The notes under the pieces: model-generated
Database searches by the model: none
What the model was told of the DNA's origin: nothing
Seen by the model: the letters and a program-made list of their open reading frames with translations, nothing else
Program-made: the position numbers and the translations under genes
Shown here: positions 1 to 7,797 of the stretch, piece by piece
How the letters are laid out: each line of letters opens with the position of its first letter
Numbering within the stretch: position 1 is the stretch's first letter
Source: JAAFIP01 sp963775085
Lineage (GTDB): Bacteria > Pseudomonadota > Gammaproteobacteria > Burkholderiales > Burkholderiaceae_C
Assembly (NCBI GenBank): GCA_963775085.1
Contig: CAVZHO010000009.1
Coordinates: forward strand, 143,335 to 207,334
Reading direction: 5' to 3'
DNA: 64,000 bases

Positions 1-312
1 GCGCTGGAGGCCCTGCCCGGTGTGGGGCGCAAGACCGCCAATGTGGTGCTCAACGTCGCCTTTGGCGAGCCGACGATGGCGGTGGACACGCATATCTTTC
101 GCCTGGGCAACCGCACGGGTTTGGCGCCCGGCAAAACACCGTATGAGGTGGAGATGGGTTTGGTAAAGCGCATTCCGCCCGAGTATTTGGTGGATGCCCA
201 CCACTGGCTGATTTTGCATGGCCGCTATGTCTGCCAGGCGCGCACACCGCTGTGCCACCAGTGCGGCGTAGCGCAGTTTTGCGCCTACTTGCCCAAAACC
301 GCCAGACCGTAA
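1..312 (+). CDS. nth: Endonuclease III, C-terminal part
   Basis: This is the 3' end of a DNA glycosylase/AP lyase for oxidised pyrimidines in base excision repair; the 5' part lies outside the window. Visible features are the helix-hairpin-helix LPGVGRKTA with the catalytic lysine, the VDTHIFR segment with the catalytic aspartate, and a C-terminal Cys-X6-Cys-X2-Cys-X5-Cys iron-sulfur loop. The frame is open from base 1 to the TAA at 310-312. It ends 7 bases before the btuF-like gene. Confidence 0.95.
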   Translation, partial: ALEALPGVGRKTANVVLNVAFGEPTMAVDTHIFRLGNRTGLAPGKTPYEVEMGLVKRIPPEYLVDAHHWLILHGRYVCQARTPLCHQCGVAQFCAYLPKTARP

Positions 313-319
313 GCGGCCC

Positions 320-1207
320 ATGAATACTATTAAATTTATAGCTGCTTGCGTCCTATTGACAGGGACTACCAGCCTATTTGGCCAGCAAATAGAGGTGATG
401 GACGATGCGGGCACGCGCATCCGCCTGGCGCAAAGCGCCCGCCGCATCATCACCCTGGCCCCCAACCTGGCCGAGCTGGTCTACGCTGCGGGCGCGGGCG
501 AGCAACTGGTGGCCGTAGGCCGCTACAGCGACTACCCCGCAGCCGTGAAAAAGCTGCCCCTGGTGGGTGATGCCTTTGCCCTCAACCTGGAGCGTATCGC
601 CGCCCTCAAACCCGACCTGGTGCTGGTGTGGCACAGCGGCACCCCCGAGCGCCAGCGCAGCGCCCTCAAGGCGCTGGCCCTGCGGCGCGGCTTTGCCGTG
701 TTTGAGAGCGAGATCCGCTCGGTGGAAGACATTGCCACCAGCCTGGAGCGCATCGGCCAGCTCAGCGCCATGCCCACGGTGGCCACCGCGCAGGCCACCA
801 CGCTGCGTGCCCAGTGGCAAGCGCTTTCAGCCCAATACGCCAACGCCGCGCCAGTACGGGTGTTCTACCAGGTCTGGGGCGCGCCGCTGATGACCTTCAA
901 CGGCCAGCACATCGTCAGCCAGGCCATCCGCATGTGCGGCGGCGTGCAGGGCTTTGATGCACTGACCGCACTTACGCCCACGGTGGGCCGCGAGGCGGTG
1001 CTGGCGTTTAACCCCCAAACCATCCTGGGCGGCGGCGAGGCAGACAACCGCCTCAGCGCCTGGAGTCGCTTCCCAAAGATCGCCGCCGTGCGCAACGCCC
1101 AACTGCACACGGTCGATGCCGCCCTGCTCACCCGCATGGGCCCACGCTTTGTGCAGGCGGCCAGCGCACTGTGCAGCACCCTGGCGCAAGCGCGCAATGT
1201 GCGATAG
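320..1207 (+). CDS. btuF: BtuF-like periplasmic cobalamin/haem-type binding protein
   Basis: The 295-residue protein has an N-terminal signal peptide and the start of a Fe/B12 periplasmic-binding domain (RRIITLAPNLAELVYAAGAG, then a VGRYSDYP segment typical of BtuF). It should capture vitamin B12 or a related chelate for an ABC importer. The matching receptor, permease and ATPase (btuBCD) are in this window at 39929-43536, far from this gene, so the B12 link is inferred from family and from those genes. The start codon follows nth by 7 bases. Oddly, the signal-peptide core (residues about 5-16, IAACVLLTGT) is encoded by a copy of the dispersed short repeat. Confidence 0.85.
   Translation: MNTIKFIAACVLLTGTTSLFGQQIEVMDDAGTRIRLAQSARRIITLAPNLAELVYAAGAGEQLVAVGRYSDYPAAVKKLPLVGDAFALNLERIAALKPDLVLVWHSGTPERQRSALKALALRRGFAVFESEIRSVEDIATSLERIGQLSAMPTVATAQATTLRAQWQALSAQYANAAPVRVFYQVWGAPLMTFNGQHIVSQAIRMCGGVQGFDALTALTPTVGREAVLAFNPQTILGGGEADNRLSAWSRFPKIAAVRNAQLHTVDAALLTRMGPRFVQAASALCSTLAQARNVR
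331..375 (-). repeat. Short repeat (SR) inside btuF signal peptide
   Basis: The reverse-orientation copy (core TAGCTGCTTGCGTCCTATTG) closely matches the intergenic consensus and encodes the hydrophobic core of the btuF signal peptide. Confidence 0.85.
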
Positions 1208-1235
1208 GGAGCCAGGCTAGAAAGGGGGCACGTCA

Positions 1236-1298
1236 ACCATCGCCCGAGTCTGCCAAGCGCTGGGCGTGCGGCTGGTGGTGCAGGTGGCACCTGTTTGA
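1236..1298 (+). pseudogene. 3' remnant of a HigA-type antitoxin
   Basis: Twenty codons plus stop match the end of the antitoxin at 2188-2496 (TIARVCQALGVRLV, ending VAPV). No upstream part of the gene is present. The remnant sits directly against repeat A copy 1, as the intact antitoxin sits against copy 2, so it is a scar of a lost TA module. Confidence 0.8.
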
Positions 1299-1556
1299 AC
1301 GGGCAAACGCGTGTATGGAGTGCTGGAGCCTGCCCAGGTTTTGCCCACTGAATTGTTTGCTTTCGGGATTGAGTTTTTGAGCTTTTACCCATCAAATTAG
1401 CCTGTAGTCCATGTCGATAGGACGTAAGCAGCTACTAAATTTATAGTAAATAGAATGATAACCCTGCCGTGGCATGCGGGGCTATGCGCTGCCAACAATG
1501 CTTACCCGGTTCTCTCGTTGTCTTTGAAATGGGAAATGGGTGACCCTGTAGTCCCG
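1299..1556 (+). repeat. Repeat A, copy 1
   Basis: About 255 bases. It begins with an AT-rich leader, then the short repeat GCCTGTAGTCC...CGTAAGCAGCTACT, then a hairpin-rich part around GCCGTGGCATGCGGGGC, and ends in GACCCTGTAGTCC. The same order recurs at 2497, 3151, 3512, 8400, 29636 and 35604. No coding potential is seen. Confidence 0.85.
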
Positions 1557-1591
1557 CTAAAGGTGCTGGCTCGGCGATTACCATAGAAATA

Positions 1592-1640
1592 TGCTTGTAG
1601 TCCCTGTCAATAGGACGCATTCAGCTATACTAATTGTAGC
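1592..1640 (+). repeat. Isolated short repeat in intergenic DNA
   Basis: A lone SR copy (TTGTAGTCCCTGTCAATAGG then AGCTATACTAATTGTAGC). It lies in the 1557-1774 stretch, where no gene is recognised. Confidence 0.7.
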
Positions 1641-1774
1641 AAAATGAGAATTTTGCCAGTGAGAGCTGTATTGCAGGACTGGGCACTTCTGCGTGATCTG
1701 CTATTGGTGTCTGAACCCATTATTGTTTGACCCATTATTGCCCTCATTAAACGTCCCAGTAGGTCATCGGTCAC

Positions 1775-1842
1775 AGCGGCGATGGAGCCGAGCTGGTCGT
1801 GGTGCAGGTAGCGCAGGCTGGCGGCCTGGTTGGTGCCGATGG
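1775..1842 (-). pseudogene. Rhs core remnant
   Basis: About 68 bases match the Rhs core coding DNA that recurs at 5700, 10930, 28630, 31640 and 34350 (segment encoding ASLRYFHHDQLGSIAA). Both ends are lost. It marks a former Rhs copy upstream of the first higBA-like module. Confidence 0.75.
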
Positions 1843-1887
1843 TGGGTGATTTGACAAAACGTCATCGATTGATTACAATGCAATGGC

Positions 1888-2184
1888 ATGATCGAGATTA
1901 AGACCACCCCCGAGTTTGATGTGTGGTTGCGGGGCTTGCGCGATGGTGCCAGCCAGCGCAGACTGGTGGCGCGTTTGCGCAAAGCATCGTTTGGACTATT
2001 GGGGGATGTTAAGTCCGTAGGCAGCGGTGTGATGGAAATGCGCGAGCACTTTGGCCCCGGCTGGCGCATGTACTATGTGCAGCGCGGTCAGGTGCTGATT
2101 GTCATGCTCGGCGGCGGCGACAAGGCGACGCAGGCCGCCGATATTGCCAAAGCACTCACTTTGTTGCAGCAACTGGAGAATTGA
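1888..2184 (+). CDS. RelE/HigB-type toxin of a TA module
   Basis: The 98-residue protein belongs to the phage-derived Gp49/HigB-like toxin group (addiction module killer protein): a basic N-terminal half, a MEMREHFGPGWRMYYVQRG strand pair and a C-terminal LGGGDKATQAADIAKA segment. Family members are ribosome-dependent mRNA interferases; that activity is inferred. The antitoxin gene starts 3 bases after its stop. The length is normal, so the module looks intact. Confidence 0.85.
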   Translation: MIEIKTTPEFDVWLRGLRDGASQRRLVARLRKASFGLLGDVKSVGSGVMEMREHFGPGWRMYYVQRGQVLIVMLGGGDKATQAADIAKALTLLQQLEN

Positions 2185-2187
2185 GAA

Positions 2188-2496
2188 ATGACCAAAAAGA
2201 AAATCAGTATCAACAACTTGCCCAGCTTTGACCCTGCGCAATATCTGGACAGCGACGCGGCGGTGGCGGAGTATTTAACCGCCATTCTGGAAGAGAACAA
2301 CCCTGGCCTGCTGGCCGCTGCCTTGGGCGACATAGCCCGCGCACGTGGCATGACCGAGATCGCACGCGCCAGCGGCCTGGCCCGCGAGGCGCTGTACAAA
2401 GCACTCAAACCCGACGCGCAACCACGCTTTGACACCATCGCCCGGGTCTGCCAGGCGCTGGGCGTGCGGCTGGTGGCGCAGGTAGCTCCAGTTTGA
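2188..2496 (+). CDS. HigA-like antitoxin (XRE/addiction module antidote)
   Basis: The 102-residue protein is the partner of the preceding toxin. A helix-turn-helix is visible in GMTEIARASGLAREALYKAL and the tail is LGVRLVAQVAPV, typical of the addiction-module antidote family; it should neutralise the toxin and repress the operon. Directly after its stop come bases resembling the 3' end of the other antitoxin family in this window (8112-8399), then repeat A copy 2. Partial copies of its 3' end survive at 1236-1298 and 35514-35603. Confidence 0.85.
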   Translation: MTKKKISINNLPSFDPAQYLDSDAAVAEYLTAILEENNPGLLAAALGDIARARGMTEIARASGLAREALYKALKPDAQPRFDTIARVCQALGVRLVAQVAPV

Positions 2497-2810
2497 ATGG
2501 GCAAACGCGTGCATGGGGCGCTGCAGCCTGCCCAGGCTTTGTCCACTGGGTGGTTTGCTTTGGGGATTGACTTTTTGATCTTTTATCCATTAAATAAGCC
2601 TGTAGTCCCTGTCGATAGGACGTAAGCAGCTACTAAATCAATAGTGGATAGAACGATAGCCCTGCCGTGGCATGCGGGGCTGTATGCTGCTAACGATGCT
2701 CACTCCGCTCTCTCGTTATTTCTGAAATGGGAAATGGGAGACCTGACCCTGTAGTCCCTGTAGTCCCTCGCTGTAGTCCCTGTAGTCCCGTGACCCTGTA
2801 GTCCTTGGGT
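2497..2810 (+). repeat. Repeat A, copy 2 with tandem tail
   Basis: A full copy. The first about 45 bases (GGGCAAACGCGTGCATGGGG then GCAGCCTGCCCAGGCTT) resemble the coding end of the XRE antitoxin at 8112-8399. The GACCCTGTAGTCC end is amplified into several tandem units at 2745-2805. Confidence 0.85.
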
Positions 2811-2846
2811 TATGTCTTTTTCTGAAAACTGGGGTAAACTTCAAAA

Positions 2847-3086
2847 ATGGAATCACAAATCGAAAACCTCATTCTTGAGCATCTCAAGCGCTTTCAATCT
2901 GGACAAGAGCGAATTGAGCGCGAACTTAAAGAAATAAAAGGTCGCATATCTCAAGTTGAAATATCAATTGCTGGCGTGCGCGGCGATATCGCCCATGTAT
3001 CGGGCGACCAGGCACGGCAACAAATAAGTTTTGACGGACTTACCGAACGAGTCGATCGCATAGAAAAGCGCCTAGAACTTGCATAA
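2847..3086 (+). CDS. Small coiled-coil protein, function unknown
   Basis: The 79-residue protein is almost entirely heptad-like and charged (ERIERELKEIKGRISQVE, then a VDRIEKRLEL end), so a long coiled coil is predicted. No signal peptide or membrane segment is seen. It is followed at once by a good intrinsic terminator, which supports it as a real single-gene unit. It is AT-richer than the core genes and lies between two repeat A copies, which suggests acquisition. No function can be assigned. Confidence 0.65.
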   Translation: MESQIENLILEHLKRFQSGQERIERELKEIKGRISQVEISIAGVRGDIAHVSGDQARQQISFDGLTERVDRIEKRLELA

Positions 3087-3090
3087 ATTG

Positions 3091-3113
3091 AACGGGGGCA
3101 TTGCCCCGTTTTT
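3091..3113 (+). terminator. Intrinsic terminator after the coiled-coil gene
   Basis: The stem AACGGGG / CCCCGTT with a GCATTG loop is followed by a run of T, 5 bases after the stop codon. Confidence 0.85.
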
Positions 3114-3127
3114 CATTTCAGCAATCG

Positions 3128-3151
3128 GATGCATGTGGAGCTGGAGCCTGC
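3128..3151 (+). pseudogene. 3' scar of an XRE antitoxin gene
   Basis: The bases read GCATGTGGAGCTGGAGCCTG, matching the last codons (VHVELEPV) of the antitoxin at 8112-8399. As there, repeat A follows directly. The rest of the gene is absent. Confidence 0.7.
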
Positions 3152-3375
3152 TTAGGCTTTGTATATTAGGTTGTTGACTGTTGGGATTGATTTTTTGAGC
3201 TGTTTACCCATCCAATCAGCCTGTAGTCCATTTCGCCAGGACGTAAGCAGCTACTAAATTTATAGTGGATAGAACGATAACCCAGCCGTGGCATGCGGGG
3301 CTATGACTTGCTAACGATGCTTACATCGCTCTATCGTTATCTCTGAAATGGGAAATGGGAGACCTGACCCTGCAC
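3151..3375 (+). repeat. Repeat A, copy 3
   Basis: The leader matches copy 6 (after the intact XRE antitoxin) better than copies 1 and 2. It contains the SR, the hairpin part and the GACCCTG end. Confidence 0.85.
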
Positions 3376-3511
3376 CCAATTAATAGTGGATAGAACGATA
3401 ACCCAGCCGTCCCATGCGGGGCTATGACTTGCTAACGATGCTAACTCCGTTTTCTCGTTATCTCTAAAATGGGAAATGGGAGACCTGACCCTGTAGTCCC
3501 TGACCCTGTAG
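3376..3511 (+). repeat. Repeat A, right half only (copy 4)
   Basis: It starts at the AATTAATAGTGGATAGAACG segment, without leader or SR, and ends with two GACCCTGTAGTCCC units. This shows that the hairpin-rich half can be duplicated on its own. Confidence 0.8.
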
Positions 3512-3757
3512 TCCCTGGGTTGTTTGCTTTGGGGATTGATTTTTTTATCTTTTACCCATTAAATAAGCCTGTAGTCCATATCGATAGGACGTAAGCAGCT
3601 ACTAAATTAATAGTGGATAGAACGATGGCCCTGCCGTGGCATGCGGCGCTATGACTTGCTAACGATGCCAACTCCGTTTTCTCGTTATCTCTGAAATGGG
3701 AAATGGGAGACCTGACCCAGTAGTCGTGACCCTGTAGTCGCTGTAGACCCTGTAGTC
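3512..3757 (+). repeat. Repeat A, copy 5
   Basis: A full copy whose tandem tail (3715-3757) runs into the 3' end of the minus-strand immunity gene, supplying that protein's C-terminal tail. Confidence 0.85.
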
Positions 3758-4431
3758 CGCACTTCAACAAAGTACGCGTAAATATCGTCTATCAGAGAAC
3801 CTGAGTATTTCTCAAGATAGGCATCATTTCTAAGGGAGCCTTCAATTTTTTTGAGTTGCGCCCGAATAGGCGCCCAATCACTGTGGGTCACGCATGCAAG
3901 TTTGACGATAAACAGAACTCTGCGCGACAAGAAGGAACGATTAAAAGGTGCATCCATTCGCAGCAGCAGACGCAATAAACTTTCGCGGTCTGCTGTTGCT
4001 TCAAAGATTGGCTGCACAGCATTCGCAAAAAGCACATCAAGATATGGCTTCACGTGCTTTGCTTTGGCTGGCAAAACTTCACCGATATCCGGCTTTGTGA
4101 AGACATCTGCATTAAATAAAACACGTGCCGTCGGAGACGTTGCAGAAGAATAGGCAAGCCCACCAGCCAAGGAGCTAAATTTTTCCAGTGCCTGTTCCAC
4201 GACTGGCTGTAATTCAACACTCTCAACACCCAACGTCACGTCATAAGCCCTTGGTGCAGCCATGTATCGAAAGGCGATGTAGCAATGCATTTCTGGATTG
4301 ATTGCCTTTTCGAAGGCATAAACAGTTTGCATTGGCATGGACACCACCATGGGCGCATATCCACGGACAGCCATCTCTGCTGTCAACGCTTTCGCAAATA
4401 GTGATGTCACAGTTTTCATTGTATGAGCCAT
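3685..4431 (-). CDS. Predicted immunity protein for the Rhs nuclease tip
   Basis: About 248 residues and no similarity that I recognise. The ATG lies 3 bases after the stop of the Rhs/nuclease gene, the usual place for a polymorphic-toxin immunity gene; a TTG one codon earlier is the only alternative. The body looks soluble, with no signal peptide, fitting neutralisation of a cytoplasmic nuclease. The last 20 or so residues (TTGSTATTGSRLLGQ and onward) are encoded by repeat A tail units. The original stop has therefore been lost and the native C-terminus replaced or extended near position 3760. Confidence 0.65.
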   Translation of the reverse strand: MAHTMKTVTSLFAKALTAEMAVRGYAPMVVSMPMQTVYAFEKAINPEMHCYIAFRYMAAPRAYDVTLGVESVELQPVVEQALEKFSSLAGGLAYSSATSPTARVLFNADVFTKPDIGEVLPAKAKHVKPYLDVLFANAVQPIFEATADRESLLRLLLRMDAPFNRSFLSRRVLFIVKLACVTHSDWAPIRAQLKKIEGSLRNDAYLEKYSGSLIDDIYAYFVEVRTTGSTATTGSRLLGQVSHFPFQR

Positions 4432-4434
4432 CAA

Positions 4435-5820
4435 TTACGGCCTTCCAGATCGCTTAATTTGCATGTCTATGCCTGAGCTTTCCAATATTGTTTTCAGTCG
4501 GAAGGAGCTGAAAGATGCAGCTCGGTTGGAGCCAAAATCAATACCGATATACATAACCTGTCTCACGATCTCTGTACCGGAGGTGGTAAATATCGTTGCG
4601 CCCCTCTCATAAACTTGGGCATCGAATTTGACCTGCGCCATGTCTAATTTGAGGATGTCGCCTATGGACGACTTTACTTCTACGGCCATGTTTCGCCCAT
4701 CAGGGCCCGTCATCAACAGGTCATACACGCGCACCTGAGTACCGTCTGACGCAGTTACCTGGCGCTCTCTGAATGTGTACCCTTGCGATTCCAATACACC
4801 GCGCGCAATGTCTTCCGCATCACGGCCTCGCATGTTGGGGCCGCGACCATTTTTCGAATCCCATCCGTCAGGATGATCCATGGCATTATAGAGATACCCA
4901 AACGCCGCCGTCTGCGCCCCATTAGCAAACTTACCACCTGCTGCTTCCGATGCTAACCCGCCTACCGCCTGCGCAATGAAGTAGCGTATTTGGCTATTAA
5001 GGCCCCCACCGTCGGTCATCTGCGTCGCAAACTTTCCCGCAATCGCCGCCGCAGCCCCACTGCCACATTTGCCTCCACTGGCTACAGAACTGACGCACCC
5101 TGCGGCTGCCGTTGCTGCGTAATGCTCCAAGCCGTATTCCTGTCCTACACCCACGTCACCCGAAGTGCCAAAAGCCGCCTGTCCAACGAAGTCGGACAAC
5201 GAAGTCCTGGCATAGGATCGCCCTACTGCTGACCACCCCCCTTGTTGATAGGCGTTGTAGTAACCCTGTGCAGTCTTCGCGTAGTTGTAATACTGCACTG
5301 CTTGCGAGCAATAACCGGCACAACCATAGGCATCCGCAATCGCTGCGACCACTGAGACAACAAAGCCGCGAATCCTCGTCCACGCGCTAAACCCACTCGG
5401 ATCCGTCAAATTCAGCGGGTTGTTCATCACATAGGCATAGCGGTTGTGGCTTTGCAGCATGCCCGGGGCCTGGATGATGGGGTCGGCGCTCATAAAGCGG
5501 CCGATCAAGGGGTCATACACGCGCCCGTTCATGTGCACCAGGCCCATCTCGTCCAGGGGCTCGTGCATCGTAAAGCCCCGGTCGGTGGTCAGGCCCACCA
5601 GACTGTCGGTCACGTCGGACAGGCCGTTGATATTGCGCCGCTTGCCCCAGGGGTCGTAGGCCAGGCGTTCGATCTCTGCTCCGGCTTCGTTGCTGATGGC
5701 GGCGATGGAGCCGAGCTGGTCGTGGTGAAAGTAGCGCAGGCTGACGGCCAGGTTAGCGCCAATGGCGGCGTTGCCTACGGCCAGATTGCCGCTGCGGGTG
5801 ACCTGCATGGCAAAGACCAT
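4435..5820 (-). CDS. Truncated Rhs protein with restriction-endonuclease-like toxin tip
   Basis: 461 residues. Residues 1-142 are the end of an RHS repeat core (GRFMSADP, then NPLNLTDPSG), 143-312 a variable linker ending in AFGYLYN, and 313-461 a toxin tip. The tip has a VYDLLM aspartate and a VEVKSS motif about 15 residues later, the D...ExK pattern of PD-(D/E)xK nucleases, so DNase activity is inferred. The 5' part of the rhs gene is missing: upstream DNA switches to the vapBC unit at about 5865, and an in-frame TAG precedes any other start. Expression from its own signals is doubtful; it may act as a donor of tip and immunity. Confidence 0.75.
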   Translation of the reverse strand: MVFAMQVTRSGNLAVGNAAIGANLAVSLRYFHHDQLGSIAAISNEAGAEIERLAYDPWGKRRNINGLSDVTDSLVGLTTDRGFTMHEPLDEMGLVHMNGRVYDPLIGRFMSADPIIQAPGMLQSHNRYAYVMNNPLNLTDPSGFSAWTRIRGFVVSVVAAIADAYGCAGYCSQAVQYYNYAKTAQGYYNAYQQGGWSAVGRSYARTSLSDFVGQAAFGTSGDVGVGQEYGLEHYAATAAAGCVSSVASGGKCGSGAAAAIAGKFATQMTDGGGLNSQIRYFIAQAVGGLASEAAGGKFANGAQTAAFGYLYNAMDHPDGWDSKNGRGPNMRGRDAEDIARGVLESQGYTFRERQVTASDGTQVRVYDLLMTGPDGRNMAVEVKSSIGDILKLDMAQVKFDAQVYERGATIFTTSGTEIVRQVMYIGIDFGSNRAASFSSFRLKTILESSGIDMQIKRSGRP

Positions 5821-5945
5821 GCCGCCGGCTAAAGGATAGTGTTTGTATTCGGTGATGCCGGCTGAGTTGCAGTGTACGCGGGCAGTGCTGTTGGCGCTGC
5901 TTTGCGGTAAACTGAGACCCTAATGGTTACCTACAGGAATACCCC

Positions 5946-6173
5946 ATGACCAGCATCACGATTGAACTGCCTGACGATGTGGCCCTGGCTGCGCAGCAAG
6001 CTGGTTTGCTCAGCAGTAGCACGGTGAGTTCTGTGCTGCGCGAACTCGTGCGGGTACGTGCTGCGGCAAAATTCAGACAAGTCATTACGACGTTCACCGC
6101 GCAGCCCACCAACGACGCTGAGCTACACCCGCAAGACCTACAAATTGCTATTCATGCTGCGAGCCGTCATTGA
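5946..6173 (+). CDS. vapB: VapB-like antitoxin, copy 1
   Basis: The 75-residue protein begins MTSITIELPDDVALAAQQAG, the pattern of short antitoxins that pair with PIN toxins. Its 3' end overlaps the vapC start by 20 bases. The gene and its upstream 80 bases, including the junction into the Rhs fragment, are repeated almost exactly at 31885-32112 (one residue differs, His versus Asn near position 61). Confidence 0.8.
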   Translation: MTSITIELPDDVALAAQQAGLLSSSTVSSVLRELVRVRAAAKFRQVITTFTAQPTNDAELHPQDLQIAIHAASRH

Positions 6174-6576
6174 TACCAACACTTGGGTATCAGGGCTGAT
6201 TTGGGGTGGCGCTCCCCGAGCCTTAATTCAGCAGGTGTTAGATGGCGAGTTGCGCGGCATCACTTCAACCATCTTGGCACGTGAATTTGAACGCGTCTTG
6301 CAATACCCTCGAATAGATAAGGCGCTGGTCAAGCGCGGCTTGGTTGCCACTGACTTGAGCACGCAGTTTTCTTTGCTCAACGACTTGGTTAAAACAACAC
6401 CCATCGCACAGCGCATGAGCCGCGACCCTGACGACGATGCGGTATTGGCCTGCGCACTGGCCGCAAAAGCAGACTTGATTGTCTCGGGCGATCAAGACTT
6501 GCTGGTTCTGCAAACATTTGAGGGTATCCCGATCATCACGGCTGCGCAGGCGCTGGAGCGGTTGACGGCGCGATAG
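6154..6576 (+). CDS. vapC: VapC-like PIN-domain ribonuclease toxin, copy 1
   Basis: A 140-residue PIN domain. Acidic residues are visible in AVIDTNTW at the N-terminus, REFERVL in the middle, and SRDPDDDAVLA and SGDQDLL toward the end. The ATG at 6154 was chosen because it begins the PIN core; an upstream ATG at 6058 would only read through vapB. It is identical in protein sequence to the copy at 32093-32515 and differs at one residue from the copy at 8644-9066. Known relatives cleave tRNA or rRNA; the target here is unknown. Confidence 0.85.
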   Translation: MLRAVIDTNTWVSGLIWGGAPRALIQQVLDGELRGITSTILAREFERVLQYPRIDKALVKRGLVATDLSTQFSLLNDLVKTTPIAQRMSRDPDDDAVLACALAAKADLIVSGDQDLLVLQTFEGIPIITAAQALERLTAR

Positions 6577-6614
6577 ACGGAGCATCGATGGCAATTAAAT
6601 ACGTGTTTTAGCCA

Positions 6615-7672
6615 CTTGGATTCAAACACGAGTTGCAACTTTTCTAATGTAATAGGTGGGCCGAAGTAGCAATTGCTGCGAGGTTTACCGACCGACCAAA
6701 GTCAAAGTTTGCAACACATGAACCACCACCTCAGCCCACACGAACGATACCAAATTCAAATCGGCCTTGCCTCAGGCCTGCCGGTTAAAGCCATTGCAGC
6801 CGGGCTAGATCGCAGCCCCAGCACCATCTACCGCGAGATAAACAAAGGCAGTGGCGCTGCGGGCTACGATGCCAAATACGCCCAACAGCGAAAAAACCTT
6901 CGCGCCGCCCAATCGCGCAATGCCAAAGTCATCCCTCTTCACACCTGGCGACAAGTAGAGCTGTGCATCTTGCAGGACTTAAGCCCCGAGCAAACCGCCG
7001 CCTGTACTAACGCCAGCCATGAAGCCATCTACCAGTACATCTATCGCAACAAACGCGCAGACGGCTATCTTTGGTTGCATCTGCGTTGCCAAAAGCGCTA
7101 TAGAAAACGCGCCGGTGGACGTGACCGCCGGGGCATGATCCCCAACCAGAGGCGTATTGACGAGCGTCCCCCACATATTGAACATAGAGCTCAAGTAGGC
7201 CATTGGGAAGCCGACACCATCGTAGGGCCGCACCACGCCAGCGCCATACTGAGCATGGTAGAGCGCAAGACGGGCTACACCTTGTTGGCCTTGCTGCCAG
7301 ACCGTACGGCAAGCAGTGCCTACCAAGCCATGGTGCAGCTACTACAGCCAATTGCGTACAAGGTCAAAACGATCACCACCGACAATGGCAGCGAGTTTGC
7401 CTGGCACGAGAAGCTGGATGCCACACTGGGCTGCATCTCCTATTTCTGTACCCCCTATGCAAGCTGCCAGCGCGGCACCAATGAGAACACCAATGGCCTG
7501 GTTCGCCAGTATGTGCCCAAGAAGCGCGAACTGGACACGGTTGATCAGCAAGAATTACAAATGATTGAGGACAAATTAAACCATCGACCACGCAAACGGT
7601 TGGGCTTTAAAACGCCACATCGGGTGTTTGTACAATCACTTCAGAGTTTCGCAACTCGTAGTTGAATCTAAG
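6615..7672 (+). mobile_element. IS30-family insertion sequence
   Basis: A 1058-base element with imperfect terminal inverted repeats (left about 6615-6643, right about 7643-7672; core GATTCAA...ACGAGTTGC on both). It is flanked by a 3-base direct repeat CCA (6612-6614 and 7673-7675). The uninterrupted target can be read in the related repeat B copy near 32550 (TTTAGCTATATAAA). The insertion splits repeat B copy 1. Confidence 0.9.
6718..7665 (+). CDS. IS30-family transposase
   Basis: 315 residues. An N-terminal helix-turn-helix (LSPHERYQIQIGLASG, then DRSPSTIYREI) is followed by an rve-type catalytic domain with the DDE triad in WEADTIVG, TTDNGSEFA and NENTNGLVRQY. The ATG at 6718 gives the usual IS30 N-terminus. 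The stop lies inside the right inverted repeat, as is common in the family. No frameshift is seen, so the element may still be active. Confidence 0.95.
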   Translation: MNHHLSPHERYQIQIGLASGLPVKAIAAGLDRSPSTIYREINKGSGAAGYDAKYAQQRKNLRAAQSRNAKVIPLHTWRQVELCILQDLSPEQTAACTNASHEAIYQYIYRNKRADGYLWLHLRCQKRYRKRAGGRDRRGMIPNQRRIDERPPHIEHRAQVGHWEADTIVGPHHASAILSMVERKTGYTLLALLPDRTASSAYQAMVQLLQPIAYKVKTITTDNGSEFAWHEKLDATLGCISYFCTPYASCQRGTNENTNGLVRQYVPKKRELDTVDQQELQMIEDKLNHRPRKRLGFKTPHRVFVQSLQSFATRS

Positions 7673-7797
7673 CCATATAAAAATAGCGTAAGCAGCTATT
7701 TATTGTATAGCAATGGTGGATACGCAAGGGGTGTCCGTAGCTTGGACATCTAGTGTTTGGATAAACTGAAATAAATGTGATCTGACCCCCATTTATC
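7673..7797 (+). repeat. Repeat B, copy 1 (right part, split by IS30)
   Basis: Repeat B follows every vapC copy. It has an SR-like GCGTAAGCAGCTATT, an inverted repeat around GGTGTCCGTAGCTTGGACATC, and the end TGATCTGACCCCCATTTATC. The left part of this copy is at 6577-6614. Confidence 0.8.

Noticed and set aside
2700..3760. CRISPR-like array from repeated GTAGTCC units
   Set aside because: Units are short, tandem without spacers of even length, and repeated in larger blocks (repeat A). No cas genes are present.
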